DNA of 64,000 nt from Zwartia panacis. Its GTDB lineage: Bacteria > Pseudomonadota > Gammaproteobacteria > Burkholderiales > Burkholderiaceae_B. Shown here piece after piece: positions 7,563 through 16,147 of this stretch; position 1 is the stretch's first letter, and each line of letters starts with the position of its first letter. The DNA is taken from contig NZ_JAUHHF010000010.1 in NCBI RefSeq assembly GCF_030410395.1, forward strand, positions 56,056 to 120,055. Reading direction: 5' to 3'. A program made the translations under genes and the position numbers. The notes under the pieces were generated by a model that saw only the letters and a list, made by a program, of their open reading frames with translations, was not told the origin of the DNA and did no database searches.

Positions 7563-9287
7563 CTATCTTTTCAGATCGTGCAGTGCGTTTTTCATCAAGT
7601 CTTTGACATCGCTGATCCTGCCGCTTAACAAAGCTTTTGCGCTATAGGTCGCCATTCCCACGACGTTTTGGGCGGTGACTGTTGGCGGCATGACAAGTTC
7701 ATAGCGATTCGTGTGCACATCCAATAATGCAGGGCCGGGATGAGACAAAAAGTCTTGTACTGCTAGTTCCAGGTCTTCACTGCGCTTGACTTCAAATCCT
7801 TTCAATCCAACCGCCTCGGCAATTTTCGCGAAACTTGGATTTTTCAGATCTGTATAGTTATTCAGCAAGCCCTCGGTTTTCATTTCCATCTCGACAAAAT
7901 TCAGGGCACCATTATTGAGCACAGCAATTTTGATGGGTAGGTTTTCCTGATGAATCGTGAGCAGATCACCCATCAGCATGGCGAGTCCGCCGTCTCCCGC
8001 CATGCAAATGACTTGACGATCAGGGTAGGCTTTTTTCAATCCCAGAGCCATGGGCATTCCGTTGGCCATGGTCGCATGGCGCAGGCTGATCATGGTGCGG
8101 CGTTTACCGTTTGTTTTGATGTGTCTGAGTGTCCACACCATCGCGGTGCCCGTGTCTGCTGAAAATAATGCATCGTCATCCGCATACTTATTTAAAAGGC
8201 TGGCAAGGTGTTGGGGATGAATCAGATCGCCGCGACCTGGCTGCTCTTCGGCCAGTAGGGTATCTTCGGTTTTTTTGCGTTGCTCGAGACACTCATTCAG
8301 GAAGCTTTCATCTGTGTGTTCTTTCACCATGGGAAGCAATGCCTCCAACGAGGCAATCACGTCACCCTCCAGGCCGAGTGTGACGGGATGACGGCGACCC
8401 AGACGAGAACCGTCGCGATCAATCTGAACGATCTTGGCATGTTTGGGATAAAACTGACCCCAGGCGAAATCAGCACCCAGCAGTAACAAGGTATCGCACT
8501 CGGTCATCATATGAAAGCCAGAGTGCACACCGAGCAAACCTGTCATACCAACGTTGTAGGGGTTGTCGTACTCGACAAAATCTTTGGCTCGAGACGTATG
8601 GGCGATTGGTGCTTTTAATTTTTTTGCCAATTGAATCAGCAAGTCGTGCGCGCCTTGACAGCCAGCGCCAGCGTAAATCCCAATCTTTTTCCCTTCGGCG
8701 AGAATCGCTGCGGTTTGTGCAAGTTCGCTGTCCGAAGGTCGACGCACTGGGTTGGGGAAATGCACGGAATAGGGCACATTGTCTTTGATCACGGTGCTGC
8801 TGATATCGACTGGCAAAATAATGACTGCGGGACCTTTTTTACTGATAGCTGCTTGGCAGGCCAGGACCGCGACGCGACGCGCTTGTTCGGCGTTGTAGAC
8901 TTGCTCGCAGAAGACTGAGCAATCCGAAAAAACCTTTTGAAAATCGACTTCTTGCGGCATGTCCAGACCTAGACTCATGGTGTCTAGCTGACTGGCAATC
9001 ACGATGAGTGGTGCATGATTACGGTGGGCCTCGTAGACGCCATTAATCAAGTGCAGGCTGCCGGGACCACAAGATCCGGCACAACCCGCAAGAACACCAC
9101 TCATGTAGGATTCAGCGCCAGCGGCAAAGGCGCCCACCTCTTCGTGCCTGGTGTGGATCCACTCGATTTTGCTCTTGGAGATCGCATCGGTCACATGGTT
9201 AAGTGTGTCGCCTACCACACCATAGATGTGGCGGACACCTGCCGACTCCAGAACCTCAACGATGACTTGCGCAGCGTTTTTACTCAT
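7563..9287 (-). CDS. poxB: Thiamine-diphosphate-dependent pyruvate oxidase (PoxB-like)
   Basis: A 574-residue ThDP enzyme, almost exactly the length of E. coli PoxB (572). The catalytic glutamate lies in TRHEEVGAFAAGAE, followed by CAGSCGPGSLHLINGVYE. The C-terminal ThDP/Mg motif is the GDGG...NN pair (AGDGGLAM and IAVLNNGAL). PoxB oxidises pyruvate to acetate and CO2 and passes electrons to ubiquinone at the membrane. The overall pattern fits PoxB better than acetolactate synthase. It appears to be a single-gene unit. Its start is 106 bases from the end of the next minus-strand LysR gene, so it may have its own promoter. Confidence 0.85.
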   Translation of the reverse strand: MSKNAAQVIVEVLESAGVRHIYGVVGDTLNHVTDAISKSKIEWIHTRHEEVGAFAAGAESYMSGVLAGCAGSCGPGSLHLINGVYEAHRNHAPLIVIASQLDTMSLGLDMPQEVDFQKVFSDCSVFCEQVYNAEQARRVAVLACQAAISKKGPAVIILPVDISSTVIKDNVPYSVHFPNPVRRPSDSELAQTAAILAEGKKIGIYAGAGCQGAHDLLIQLAKKLKAPIAHTSRAKDFVEYDNPYNVGMTGLLGVHSGFHMMTECDTLLLLGADFAWGQFYPKHAKIVQIDRDGSRLGRRHPVTLGLEGDVIASLEALLPMVKEHTDESFLNECLEQRKKTEDTLLAEEQPGRGDLIHPQHLASLLNKYADDDALFSADTGTAMVWTLRHIKTNGKRRTMISLRHATMANGMPMALGLKKAYPDRQVICMAGDGGLAMLMGDLLTIHQENLPIKIAVLNNGALNFVEMEMKTEGLLNNYTDLKNPSFAKIAEAVGLKGFEVKRSEDLELAVQDFLSHPGPALLDVHTNRYELVMPPTVTAQNVVGMATYSAKALLSGRISDVKDLMKNALHDLKR

Positions 9288-9393
9288 GACGGCACCCCAA
9301 CCAGAACGGTAATTGTGAATAACAAATACAGTATGCCAGTTTTAAAGCAGATTCATCAGACTTGTTAAAGAAATGGATTCAATTCGCATGAAG

Positions 9394-10278
9394 CTAAAAC
9401 GATTTTTTAATCATTGCTGCAAAAGATTCTGCGAGTTGTGAGGGCGCACGCTGCGAAGGATAAGCAAGAAAAGTTTCGAGTTTGAGTTTTGGTAAAAAGG
9501 GTCGAATGACGACTTGATCAGCGAATACTCCTGCGATGTATTCGTTCACGATGCCTATACCTCTTGATTGTGCGGCCAGCGCACAAATGGTGGCGGAGTA
9601 TGTCGTTTCAAATTGGCTCGCAGGTTTGATGTCATTTTTAGTCATCAAGTTGCGTAATGAAATAGCAAGATCGTCGTCGGTATCGAGAGTGAGTAGTTGA
9701 ACGCCCTCTAAATCCTTAAGTTTGATTGCTTTTTTGCCGACAAGCTTGTGCTCCGGATGCATCACACAAACCGCAGAGCTTTGATGGATGCATTCAGACT
9801 GAAACGACTGGCTATCCAAATCTACTGTGCTGAGAACCAGATCAAACAAACCATGCAGCAACCCTTCTCTGAGGTAATGACTTCCCAGTGTTTGAAGGTT
9901 GACCTGCACATCCGGATATTTAACGGAGAACAGGCTCATCGCGCGCGGCACCACGCTCAATCCAAGCGCGGGCGTGCAGGCGATACGCAAAATGCCGCTG
10001 CCTGATCTGCGCATGGCTTCAACCCTGGTTTCAATACTTTCCAAACCTAAAAAGTGTCTTTGGATCGTGTCAAACAACTCGTGTGCTTCGGTTGTCGGAC
10101 GCAATCGACCATGATGCATGTCAAAAAGGCGCAGGCCCGTTGCGGCCTGGACTTGTCCTAGGAGTCGACTTACAGAAGGTTGCGTCGTATGAAGCATGCG
10201 AGCGGCGCTCGTTGTCGTGCCTGTCAGCATGACCGCTCGAAAAGCGGCAATTTGTCGAAAACTCAGAGGCCGGCTCAC
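9394..10278 (-). CDS. LysR-family transcriptional regulator
   Basis: A LysR-type regulator of about 294 residues when started at the GTG at 10278 (VSRPLSFRQIAAFRAVMLTG). An upstream TTG at 10332 would add an 18-residue extension that does not look like the family, so the GTG is preferred. The HTH region reads AARMLHTTQPSVSRLLGQV, and the effector domain continues to the C-terminus. It is divergent from the Bug protein gene at 10453 and is the obvious candidate regulator for the long plus-strand cluster to 18538. The effector is unknown. Confidence 0.9.
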   Translation of the reverse strand: MSRPLSFRQIAAFRAVMLTGTTTSAARMLHTTQPSVSRLLGQVQAATGLRLFDMHHGRLRPTTEAHELFDTIQRHFLGLESIETRVEAMRRSGSGILRIACTPALGLSVVPRAMSLFSVKYPDVQVNLQTLGSHYLREGLLHGLFDLVLSTVDLDSQSFQSECIHQSSAVCVMHPEHKLVGKKAIKLKDLEGVQLLTLDTDDDLAISLRNLMTKNDIKPASQFETTYSATICALAAQSRGIGIVNEYIAGVFADQVVIRPFLPKLKLETFLAYPSQRAPSQLAESFAAMIKKSF

Positions 10279-10452
10279 AATGGTTCGCGTCCAATTAGCA
10301 GTTGGGAAAAGGCAGTATCCAATGTATATCAAATCTGCATAGTCAGCAGAAAAAATAGCATTTTTATGAATTGTTCCCTGTGCATAAACTCATTGAAACT
10401 GGCGCCAGGCGAAGAGGGGTCAGAATTCATCAAAAAAACTTAAGGTTCTGAT

Positions 10453-11445
10453 ATGACGATGTGTGCGAAATGGATGAAAAATTCGGGCTTGGCCTTGATT
10501 GCTATGGTTCTGCCCTTTCTCGGTGCAACTGCTCAGGCGCAAGCGGATTATCCGAGCAAGCAACTTAGAATCGTCGTGCCTTTCACTGCGGGTGGGAGCT
10601 CTGATATCCAAGGACGACTCATCGCCGAGTATTTAGGCAAGCTGTATGGGAAACCCGTCGTCGTAGAAAACAAGGCTGGAGCTGGCGGTCATATTGGAGG
10701 CAAATATGTCGCTGACTCGGGCGCTGATGGTTATACCTTGTTGCTGGGTTCAATCGGCTTGCATGCGACCTATGGCGTCTACCCGAAACTCCCGTACAAC
10801 CCAGGAATCGACCTCAAGCCTATTACGGTCGTGGCTCAAATGCCCCATGTTGTCGTGGCGCCGCCCAGTCTTGCCGCAAACTCTCTGGAAGATTTGACCA
10901 AGCTTGCGAAAGGCAAGCCTGAGAGCGTCAACTTTGGTTCCGCCGGGATTGGTTCGTCAGTGCATATGATCGGAGAACTTTACAAAATGGAATCGGGCGC
11001 ACCGATTATCCATATTCCATACAAAGGTAGTTCTGCAGCCATGAATGATCTGATGGGCGGGCAGATTCAATTGTTGTTTGAAAATGTCCCCACCGTGATC
11101 GCAAACGTCCAGGCCGGCAAGCTCAAGGCCCTGGCGACGACTGGAGATGTGCGCTCGCCGCAGCTGCCCGAGGTACCTACCGCCAAAGAGGCCGGCTTAC
11201 CCGGACTCGAAGTGATGTCATTCACCACCTTGGCAGCAAGCAAAGATGTGCCTGACGCACTCATTCTAAAAATCAATCAGGATTTACAAAAGATCTATGC
11301 AGATCCCAAATTCCGCCAGGGTCTGGAAAAGCTTGGAATGACTCCTGTTGGAAATACACCGGAGCAGGCGAAAGCGTATATCGATAAAGAGCGCGCTCGC
11401 TGGGACAAGGTCATCGAGACCGCGAAAATCACGACCGGCAACTAA
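10453..11445 (+). CDS. Bug-family tripartite tricarboxylate substrate-binding protein
   Basis: A 330-residue periplasmic Bug/TctC protein. A signal peptide (hydrophobic ALIAMVLPFLGATAQAQA) is followed by YPSKQLRIVVPFTAGGSSD, the VENKAGAGGHIGG loop and HIPYKGSSAAMNDLMGG. It is the first gene of the cluster opposite the LysR regulator and is followed 11 bases later by the beta-propeller gene, so it probably shares that mRNA. The ligand is presumably the carboxylate that feeds this pathway. No transporter membrane subunits are nearby. Confidence 0.93.
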   Translation: MTMCAKWMKNSGLALIAMVLPFLGATAQAQADYPSKQLRIVVPFTAGGSSDIQGRLIAEYLGKLYGKPVVVENKAGAGGHIGGKYVADSGADGYTLLLGSIGLHATYGVYPKLPYNPGIDLKPITVVAQMPHVVVAPPSLAANSLEDLTKLAKGKPESVNFGSAGIGSSVHMIGELYKMESGAPIIHIPYKGSSAAMNDLMGGQIQLLFENVPTVIANVQAGKLKALATTGDVRSPQLPEVPTAKEAGLPGLEVMSFTTLAASKDVPDALILKINQDLQKIYADPKFRQGLEKLGMTPVGNTPEQAKAYIDKERARWDKVIETAKITTGN

Positions 11446-11456
11446 TCAGGAGCAGC

Positions 11457-12725
11457 ATGATGCACGCATATCCCCCTTGCCGTCGTCTGGGTGACGGATC
11501 GGCCCATCATTTTTTTGGTTATTACAACAAAACTGCATGGGATCGAAGTAATCGCCGAGTGCTGGCTTTGCAGGTGCCGATGATGGATGCTCGATTGCAT
11601 CCAGAGCTTGAGGCTGAAGTTGGATTTTTCGATACCCAGGCAGGTGATCGCTTTCATGTTGTTGACACCACATTAGCCTGGAATTGGCAAATGGGTAATC
11701 AGCTGCAATGGTTAGACGGGCTTTCTGAAACCCAAATCATCTATAACATCCGTCAAGCGGACTCCAATGGTGTGTATCCTGGTTTTGGCAGCCGTATCCG
11801 CGATATTGACACTGGAGTGTACCGGGATCTGCCCTTGCCCATTTATGTGGTGGCGCCAAATGGTCAATATGGTTTATGCGTTGATTACAGAAGGTTGTAT
11901 ATCACGCACGAAACCATTGGATATAGCGAAAAGGGCGGTCCGTTTGAGGTGCCAAAATGTCCATCCGACGACGGCATCTATCACATGGACTTATTGTCCG
12001 GTGAATATCGTTTACTCGTGAGCTACAAGGCGCTGAGTGAGTTCGAGCCTCGCCAATCCATGCAAAAAGCGATTCACTGGGTCAGTCACATCGAAATCAA
12101 TCCGGCTTCTTCGCGAATCTTGTTCTTGCATCGCTGGACTGAAAGGGTCGAAGACGAAACTTGTTTTCTGCACCGATTGATCACCATCAATCCCGACGGG
12201 ACAGATATGCGATTGCTGGAGTGTTCGGATCATCCTTTGCCCCAGCTGGCTGAAAACTTCGATCCCAATGCAGTGGGCACCTTCGATTATGAAAAGTCCG
12301 AGTATCAGATTTCACATCCATTGTGGTGCGATGATGCGCGGATCGTTGTATGGGGGCCTCACGGCGGGTCTATTCACTACCATCTCTATCACGACAGCAA
12401 AGAGGGTGCTGTGAGTGTGATTGGTAAAAATATTCTGAGCGAAAATGGACATATGAGCTTTTCGCCTACAAATAAGCGCTGGTTATTGAGCGACACTTAT
12501 CCGGATGACTCGACCCACGAGCGGATTTTGTTTCTGTTTGACGTCATTGAAAACAAAAAAATCGACATAGGTAGTTTTTATGCCGATCCGGGGTTGAAAA
12601 AGGAAAATCGTTGCGATCTCCACCCAAGATGGAACCGGGACGGTACAAAAGTCTGTATCGATTCGGTTCATGAGCATCAGCGGCAGATGTATGAAATTGA
12701 CGTGTCTTCCATTGTTGCGCGCTAA
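11457..12725 (+). CDS. Uncharacterised protein, probable beta-propeller
   Basis: A 422-residue protein that I do not recognise as a characterised enzyme. It lacks a signal peptide. It has recurring short beta-rich segments (for example ISHPLWCDDARIVVWGPHGG, HMSFSPTNKRWLLSD and LHPRWNRDGTKVCID) of the TolB/WD40/oligogalacturonate-lyase propeller type. Conserved-looking histidines occur at HHFFGYYNKTAWD near the N-terminus and in DLHPRW near the C-terminus. The start is well supported by AGGAG five bases upstream. It directly follows the Bug gene (11 bases), so it likely acts on, or senses, the same compound. A strong hairpin follows it. A lyase or hydrolase role is only a guess. Confidence 0.8.
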   Translation: MMHAYPPCRRLGDGSAHHFFGYYNKTAWDRSNRRVLALQVPMMDARLHPELEAEVGFFDTQAGDRFHVVDTTLAWNWQMGNQLQWLDGLSETQIIYNIRQADSNGVYPGFGSRIRDIDTGVYRDLPLPIYVVAPNGQYGLCVDYRRLYITHETIGYSEKGGPFEVPKCPSDDGIYHMDLLSGEYRLLVSYKALSEFEPRQSMQKAIHWVSHIEINPASSRILFLHRWTERVEDETCFLHRLITINPDGTDMRLLECSDHPLPQLAENFDPNAVGTFDYEKSEYQISHPLWCDDARIVVWGPHGGSIHYHLYHDSKEGAVSVIGKNILSENGHMSFSPTNKRWLLSDTYPDDSTHERILFLFDVIENKKIDIGSFYADPGLKKENRCDLHPRWNRDGTKVCIDSVHEHQRQMYEIDVSSIVAR

Positions 12726-12754
12726 GTACTTTAAATAAACGACGGGTTTGCTAA

Positions 12755-12784
12755 GAAGGTGTGCTGTGTAACAGACACACCTTC
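12755..12784 (+). terminator. Probable intrinsic terminator after the propeller gene
   Basis: A perfect 9-base inverted repeat (GAAGGTGTG at 12755-12763, CACACCTTC at 12776-12784), extended by an inner CTGT/ACAG pairing with one bulge, is followed by a T-rich stretch (CTCATTTTGATTT). It lies in the 136-base gap between the propeller gene and the thiolase-like gene. It probably ends or attenuates the first transcript, so the later genes would need read-through or their own promoter. Confidence 0.65.
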
Positions 12785-12861
12785 GCTCATTTTGATTTAC
12801 GCAAAAATACTCGCGTGGTATAAAAAGTCTCAACGAAAAATGATAATGAGACTTCAACCAC

Positions 12862-14019
12862 ATGAGCATTCGCGGCAAAGCCTACATCGGTGGCATTTAC
12901 GAGCACCCTGCACGAAAAATAGAAAATAAATCACTCGCCCAGCTGCACGCGGAATGTGCAAAAGGGGCTCTCGAGGATGCTGGACTGACAATCCATGATG
13001 TTGATGGTTATTTTTGTTCGACCGATGCCCCAGGCGGGCTAGGCGGCATCAATATGATCGACTATATGGGGCTGACTGTACGGCACTCGGACTCAACGAA
13101 TACGGGTGGTTCGTCCTATCTTTACCTTGTCGCGCATGCGGCAGAAGCGATCGCGGCAGGTAAATGCAGCGTTGCGCTGATCACCTGCGCTGGATTTGGA
13201 CGACCCGGTACGATCGTGCGAGAGCTTGATGCAAGTATTCCAGACACACCATTTGAGATCCCCTACGGACCGGTCACGGTTAACTTGTATGCGCTTGCCG
13301 CCATGCGGCATATGTACGAGTTCGGCACGACGAGCGAACAGCTTGCCTGGGTCAAGGTGGCAGCCTCGCATCATGCCCAGCACAATCCAAATGCGTATCT
13401 TAAAAAAGTGGTGACAGTCGAGGACGTTTTAAAGTCACCCATGATCTCGGATCCGTTGCATCGTTTGGATTGCTGTGTGGTGACCGATGGTGGTGGAGCG
13501 GTCATTGTTGTCAGTCCCGAAGTCGCCAAGCGGCTCAAGCGTCCGATGGTCAAGCTCATTGGCGCAGGTGAGTCACCGAAGGGGCAGATGGGCGGCAAGG
13601 TCGATATCACCTACACAGGTGCCGTGCGTTCGGGGCCTATCGCTTTTGAAGAAGCAGGTGTGACGCCCCAGGACATCAAGTATGCCTCCATTTACGATAG
13701 CTTTACGATCACTGTCATCATGACACTCGAAGATCTGGGCTTTTGTAAAAAAGGCGAAGGTGGCAAATTCGTCATGGACGGCAATCTGATCTCTGGAGTC
13801 GGAAAGCTGCCCTTCAACACCGACGGTGGCGGGTTGTGTAACAACCATCCTGTCAATCGAGGTGGCATCACAAAGATTATCGAGGCTGTCCGCCAACTTC
13901 GTGGCGAAGCGCATCCACTCGTACAGGTCAAGAACTGTGACCTCGCCCTCGCACACGGAACCGGCGGATCGCTTAGCACGCGTCACGGCAGTGCCACACT
14001 CATCATGGAAAGAGAATAA
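12862..14019 (+). CDS. Thiolase-like protein lacking the nucleophilic cysteine
   Basis: A 385-residue protein of the SCP2/acetyl-CoA acetyltransferase-like thiolase superfamily. The region that normally holds the acyl-accepting cysteine reads DSTNTGGSSYLYL (Gly82-Gly83 in place of Cys), so ordinary thiolysis or condensation is unlikely. The conserved C-terminal histidine segment is present (CNNHPVNRGGITK) and the end motif reads AHGTGGSLSTRHGS. The DUF35 gene begins 4 bases downstream. Thiolase-like/DUF35 pairs are known as two-subunit enzymes, including the retro-aldolase Ltp2-ChsH2 of steroid side-chain degradation. A C-C-cleaving aldolase acting on an acyl-CoA is therefore a reasonable inference here. 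Confidence 0.85.
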   Translation: MSIRGKAYIGGIYEHPARKIENKSLAQLHAECAKGALEDAGLTIHDVDGYFCSTDAPGGLGGINMIDYMGLTVRHSDSTNTGGSSYLYLVAHAAEAIAAGKCSVALITCAGFGRPGTIVRELDASIPDTPFEIPYGPVTVNLYALAAMRHMYEFGTTSEQLAWVKVAASHHAQHNPNAYLKKVVTVEDVLKSPMISDPLHRLDCCVVTDGGGAVIVVSPEVAKRLKRPMVKLIGAGESPKGQMGGKVDITYTGAVRSGPIAFEEAGVTPQDIKYASIYDSFTITVIMTLEDLGFCKKGEGGKFVMDGNLISGVGKLPFNTDGGGLCNNHPVNRGGITKIIEAVRQLRGEAHPLVQVKNCDLALAHGTGGSLSTRHGSATLIMERE

Positions 14020-14023
14020 TTCG

Positions 14024-14425
14024 ATGGCCACCCCCTATCAAGATAGAAAAATTTCTGATCCTAAATTCAACTACGGCGATGAGCCTTTTTTTGAAGCGGC
14101 CACGCAGGGCAAGTTGATGGTGAAGTTTTGCAATGATTGCGGTCAGTATCACCACTATCCACGCGCACTCTGTCCTTTTTGCTTCAGTGACAAAACAGAG
14201 TGGAGAGAGTCAAAGGGCTCGGGAACCATCTATAGCTATAGCGTCACGCGCGTCTCAGGACCCGTTCCTTATGTGATCGCCTATGTCACCCTGGATGAAG
14301 GCCCTACGATGCTGACTAATATCGTGGATTGCGATCTGGATACGATTCGCTGTGGTCAGAAAGTGCAGGTGACCTTTAAGCAAAGCGAAAATGGTACCGG
14401 TATTCCAATGTTCAAGTTAGCCTAG
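14024..14425 (+). CDS. DUF35 OB-fold, zinc-ribbon acyl-CoA-binding protein
   Basis: A 133-residue protein with the DUF35 layout. It has an N-terminal helix, a rubredoxin-like zinc ribbon (CNDC then CPFC, about 20 residues apart), then an OB-fold beta barrel (GSGTIYSYSVTRVSGPVPYV). DUF35 proteins act as obligate partners of thiolase-like or MaoC-like enzymes and help bind the CoA moiety. The start at 14024 follows the thiolase-like stop by 4 bases, indicating translational coupling and a heteromeric complex. A much longer in-frame extension into the upstream gene is not needed. Confidence 0.9.
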   Translation: MATPYQDRKISDPKFNYGDEPFFEAATQGKLMVKFCNDCGQYHHYPRALCPFCFSDKTEWRESKGSGTIYSYSVTRVSGPVPYVIAYVTLDEGPTMLTNIVDCDLDTIRCGQKVQVTFKQSENGTGIPMFKLA

Positions 14426-14440
14426 GCGCAAGGAACTGTC

Positions 14441-15166
14441 ATGAGTGATGCATTGTTTACATACTGGGTGGGAATGGATATTCCCGCCGACACGAGTGCT
14501 GCGGATGTCGCTGACTTCAATCGCTTTTACAGCAACGTGCATCGGCCCGAGGTCCTGGCAAGCAATCCAGGTTTTTTGCGTGGCCGTCGTTACGAACTCG
14601 CACAAGACGATCCTCGTGGGCCTCGCGGCCCTCGTTTTCTGGCGGCGTATGACATTGAGAGCGAAGAGGCAGCATTACTCTATATCTCTCGAAATGACGG
14701 GCCAGCTAGTGGACGTCCGGTATATAGCGAAGGACCAAGTGCCTGGCAAAAGCGCCAGACAAAATGGCGACTCATGTGGCGCCATATTTTGAATAATCCG
14801 CCGACTGTTCAAGTTTCCGCATCGCCTTACATGTATCTTGTCGGGATGAGTGAGGCCGCAGGATCTGATGCGTCGGAAATTGCCCAATTTAACGATTTTT
14901 ACAACAAGATCCACGTTCCTGAAGTGTTGGCAGGATATGGTTTTGTCAGCGGCGCACGCTACGCACGTATGCGTGAATTCATGCACCCTGCTCCTGGTTC
15001 GCCTAACTATGTCGCGATGTACGGTATTGCTGATGAGCAGCGTGCACAGGCCTTCATGCAATCAAGATTGACGGCAGACCCCACAGGAAACTCTTTCTCA
15101 TCGGGTCCGCCATCATGGGAAAAGCGAGATACAAAGTGGCGCTTGACCTACAGGCAGGTTGATTAA
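14441..15166 (+). CDS. Uncharacterised protein with two tandem dimeric alpha-beta barrel domains
   Basis: A 241-residue cytosolic protein built from two related halves of about 115 residues. Matching landmarks are DFNRFYSNVHRPEVLA and QFNDFYNKIHVPEVLA, then RGRRYEL and SGARYAR, and near each end SAWQKRQTKWRLMWR and SWEKRDTKWRLTYRQ. This is the pattern of a duplicated EthD/antibiotic-monooxygenase-like ferredoxin fold, so one chain could form the barrel usually made by a dimer. The conserved FY-x3-H-PEVLA histidine may be catalytic. It sits 15 bases after the DUF35 gene, in the same operon. The reaction is unknown. Confidence 0.82.
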   Translation: MSDALFTYWVGMDIPADTSAADVADFNRFYSNVHRPEVLASNPGFLRGRRYELAQDDPRGPRGPRFLAAYDIESEEAALLYISRNDGPASGRPVYSEGPSAWQKRQTKWRLMWRHILNNPPTVQVSASPYMYLVGMSEAAGSDASEIAQFNDFYNKIHVPEVLAGYGFVSGARYARMREFMHPAPGSPNYVAMYGIADEQRAQAFMQSRLTADPTGNSFSSGPPSWEKRDTKWRLTYRQVD

Positions 15167-15197
15167 ACATAAACATTAAAAACGAACGGGGACAAAA

Positions 15198-16097
15198 ATG
15201 ATTTATTCACGCAGTGTTGGACGCGCCAAGATTTATAACGTTCTTGAGTACAGTGGACCCACACACGCGGCAGATTTTGTTTTTCCTGAATTGGATGTAA
15301 AAGATATCAAGCCACATTTGTCGTGGCTCGCACCGCATCACTACAACGTTCGGCTCGAGCGTTTTATCGTCGCGATGCAGCTTTGGGTGATGCATATCGA
15401 TGACAAAGTGATTGTGATTGATCTCGGTGTGGGCAATCATAAAAAGCGCGCATCCGAGCGCATGAATATGCTCAATACATTGACACCCTTGTGGTTGGCT
15501 GCAGCGGGAGCAGACCCCAAGTCAGTCACCCATGTCATCGTCACACATTTTCACCCTGATCATGTGGGATGGGGGACGCGGATGGATGACGGTCGATGGG
15601 TTCCCATGTTTCCCAATGCGCGACATTTGATGCCTAAAGTGGATTTCGAGAATGCCCATGCCGCCTATCTCAAAGGTGACAAGGGCGTGATTAGCGGATC
15701 CTTCGTGGACAGTGTGCTGCCCTTGTACGAAGCGGGTCTGATCGATCTGATCGGTGACGGGGATGTGGTGGCAGGTTGTCTCGAAGCTGAAGCCATGCCC
15801 GGACATACGCCAGGCTCACTCCACTTTCGTCTCCGCTCAGAGGGCAAAGAAGCGATCTTTGCGGGCGATATCATGCATAGCCCGTTACAAATTGCCATGC
15901 CGCACATCAATACATGGATCGATGCCCATGCCGAGCAGGCGCGTACGACACGCGCTTTGTTTCTCAAGCGTGCAGCTGAGCGAAACGCCTTGATCATGCC
16001 TGTTCATTTCGGCTGGCCGCATTGCGGCTATGTGCGGGGCGACAGCGTCAAGGGCTATCGTTTCGAGCCCGTTGAGCCAGACGCCCGGGGTGAATAG
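15198..16097 (+). CDS. MBL-fold metallohydrolase
   Basis: A 299-residue metallo-beta-lactamase-fold hydrolase. The dinuclear metal motif HxHxDH is at His117, His119, Asp121 and His122 (THFHPDHVGWG). Further ligands appear in AMPGHTPGS, AGDIMHS and the C-terminal PVHFGWPHCG. There is no signal peptide, so it is cytosolic. Its position in the thiolase-like/DUF35 operon (31 bases after the barrel protein) suggests a thioesterase, lactonase or ester hydrolase step in that pathway. AHL lactonase activity cannot be claimed from the motif alone. Confidence 0.88.
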   Translation: MIYSRSVGRAKIYNVLEYSGPTHAADFVFPELDVKDIKPHLSWLAPHHYNVRLERFIVAMQLWVMHIDDKVIVIDLGVGNHKKRASERMNMLNTLTPLWLAAAGADPKSVTHVIVTHFHPDHVGWGTRMDDGRWVPMFPNARHLMPKVDFENAHAAYLKGDKGVISGSFVDSVLPLYEAGLIDLIGDGDVVAGCLEAEAMPGHTPGSLHFRLRSEGKEAIFAGDIMHSPLQIAMPHINTWIDAHAEQARTTRALFLKRAAERNALIMPVHFGWPHCGYVRGDSVKGYRFEPVEPDARGE

Positions 16098-16147
16098 CAC
16101 ATAGACCTCAACGTGTTGCCCTGTACCTTACAAGAGGAGACAAAAGA

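Noticed and set aside
7563..9287. Acetolactate synthase as an alternative to PoxB
   Set aside because: Length, the RHEEVGAFAAGAE and CAGSCGPGSLHLINGVYE segments and the lack of a small regulatory subunit gene fit pyruvate oxidase better.
12755..12784. Riboswitch or small RNA after the propeller gene
   Set aside because: Only a single hairpin followed by a T-rich stretch is present, which is enough to explain as a terminator.
15198..16097. AHL lactonase (quorum quenching)
   Set aside because: HxHxDH is common to the whole MBL fold, and the gene sits in a catabolic operon; there is no specific sign of lactonase activity on acyl-homoserine lactones.
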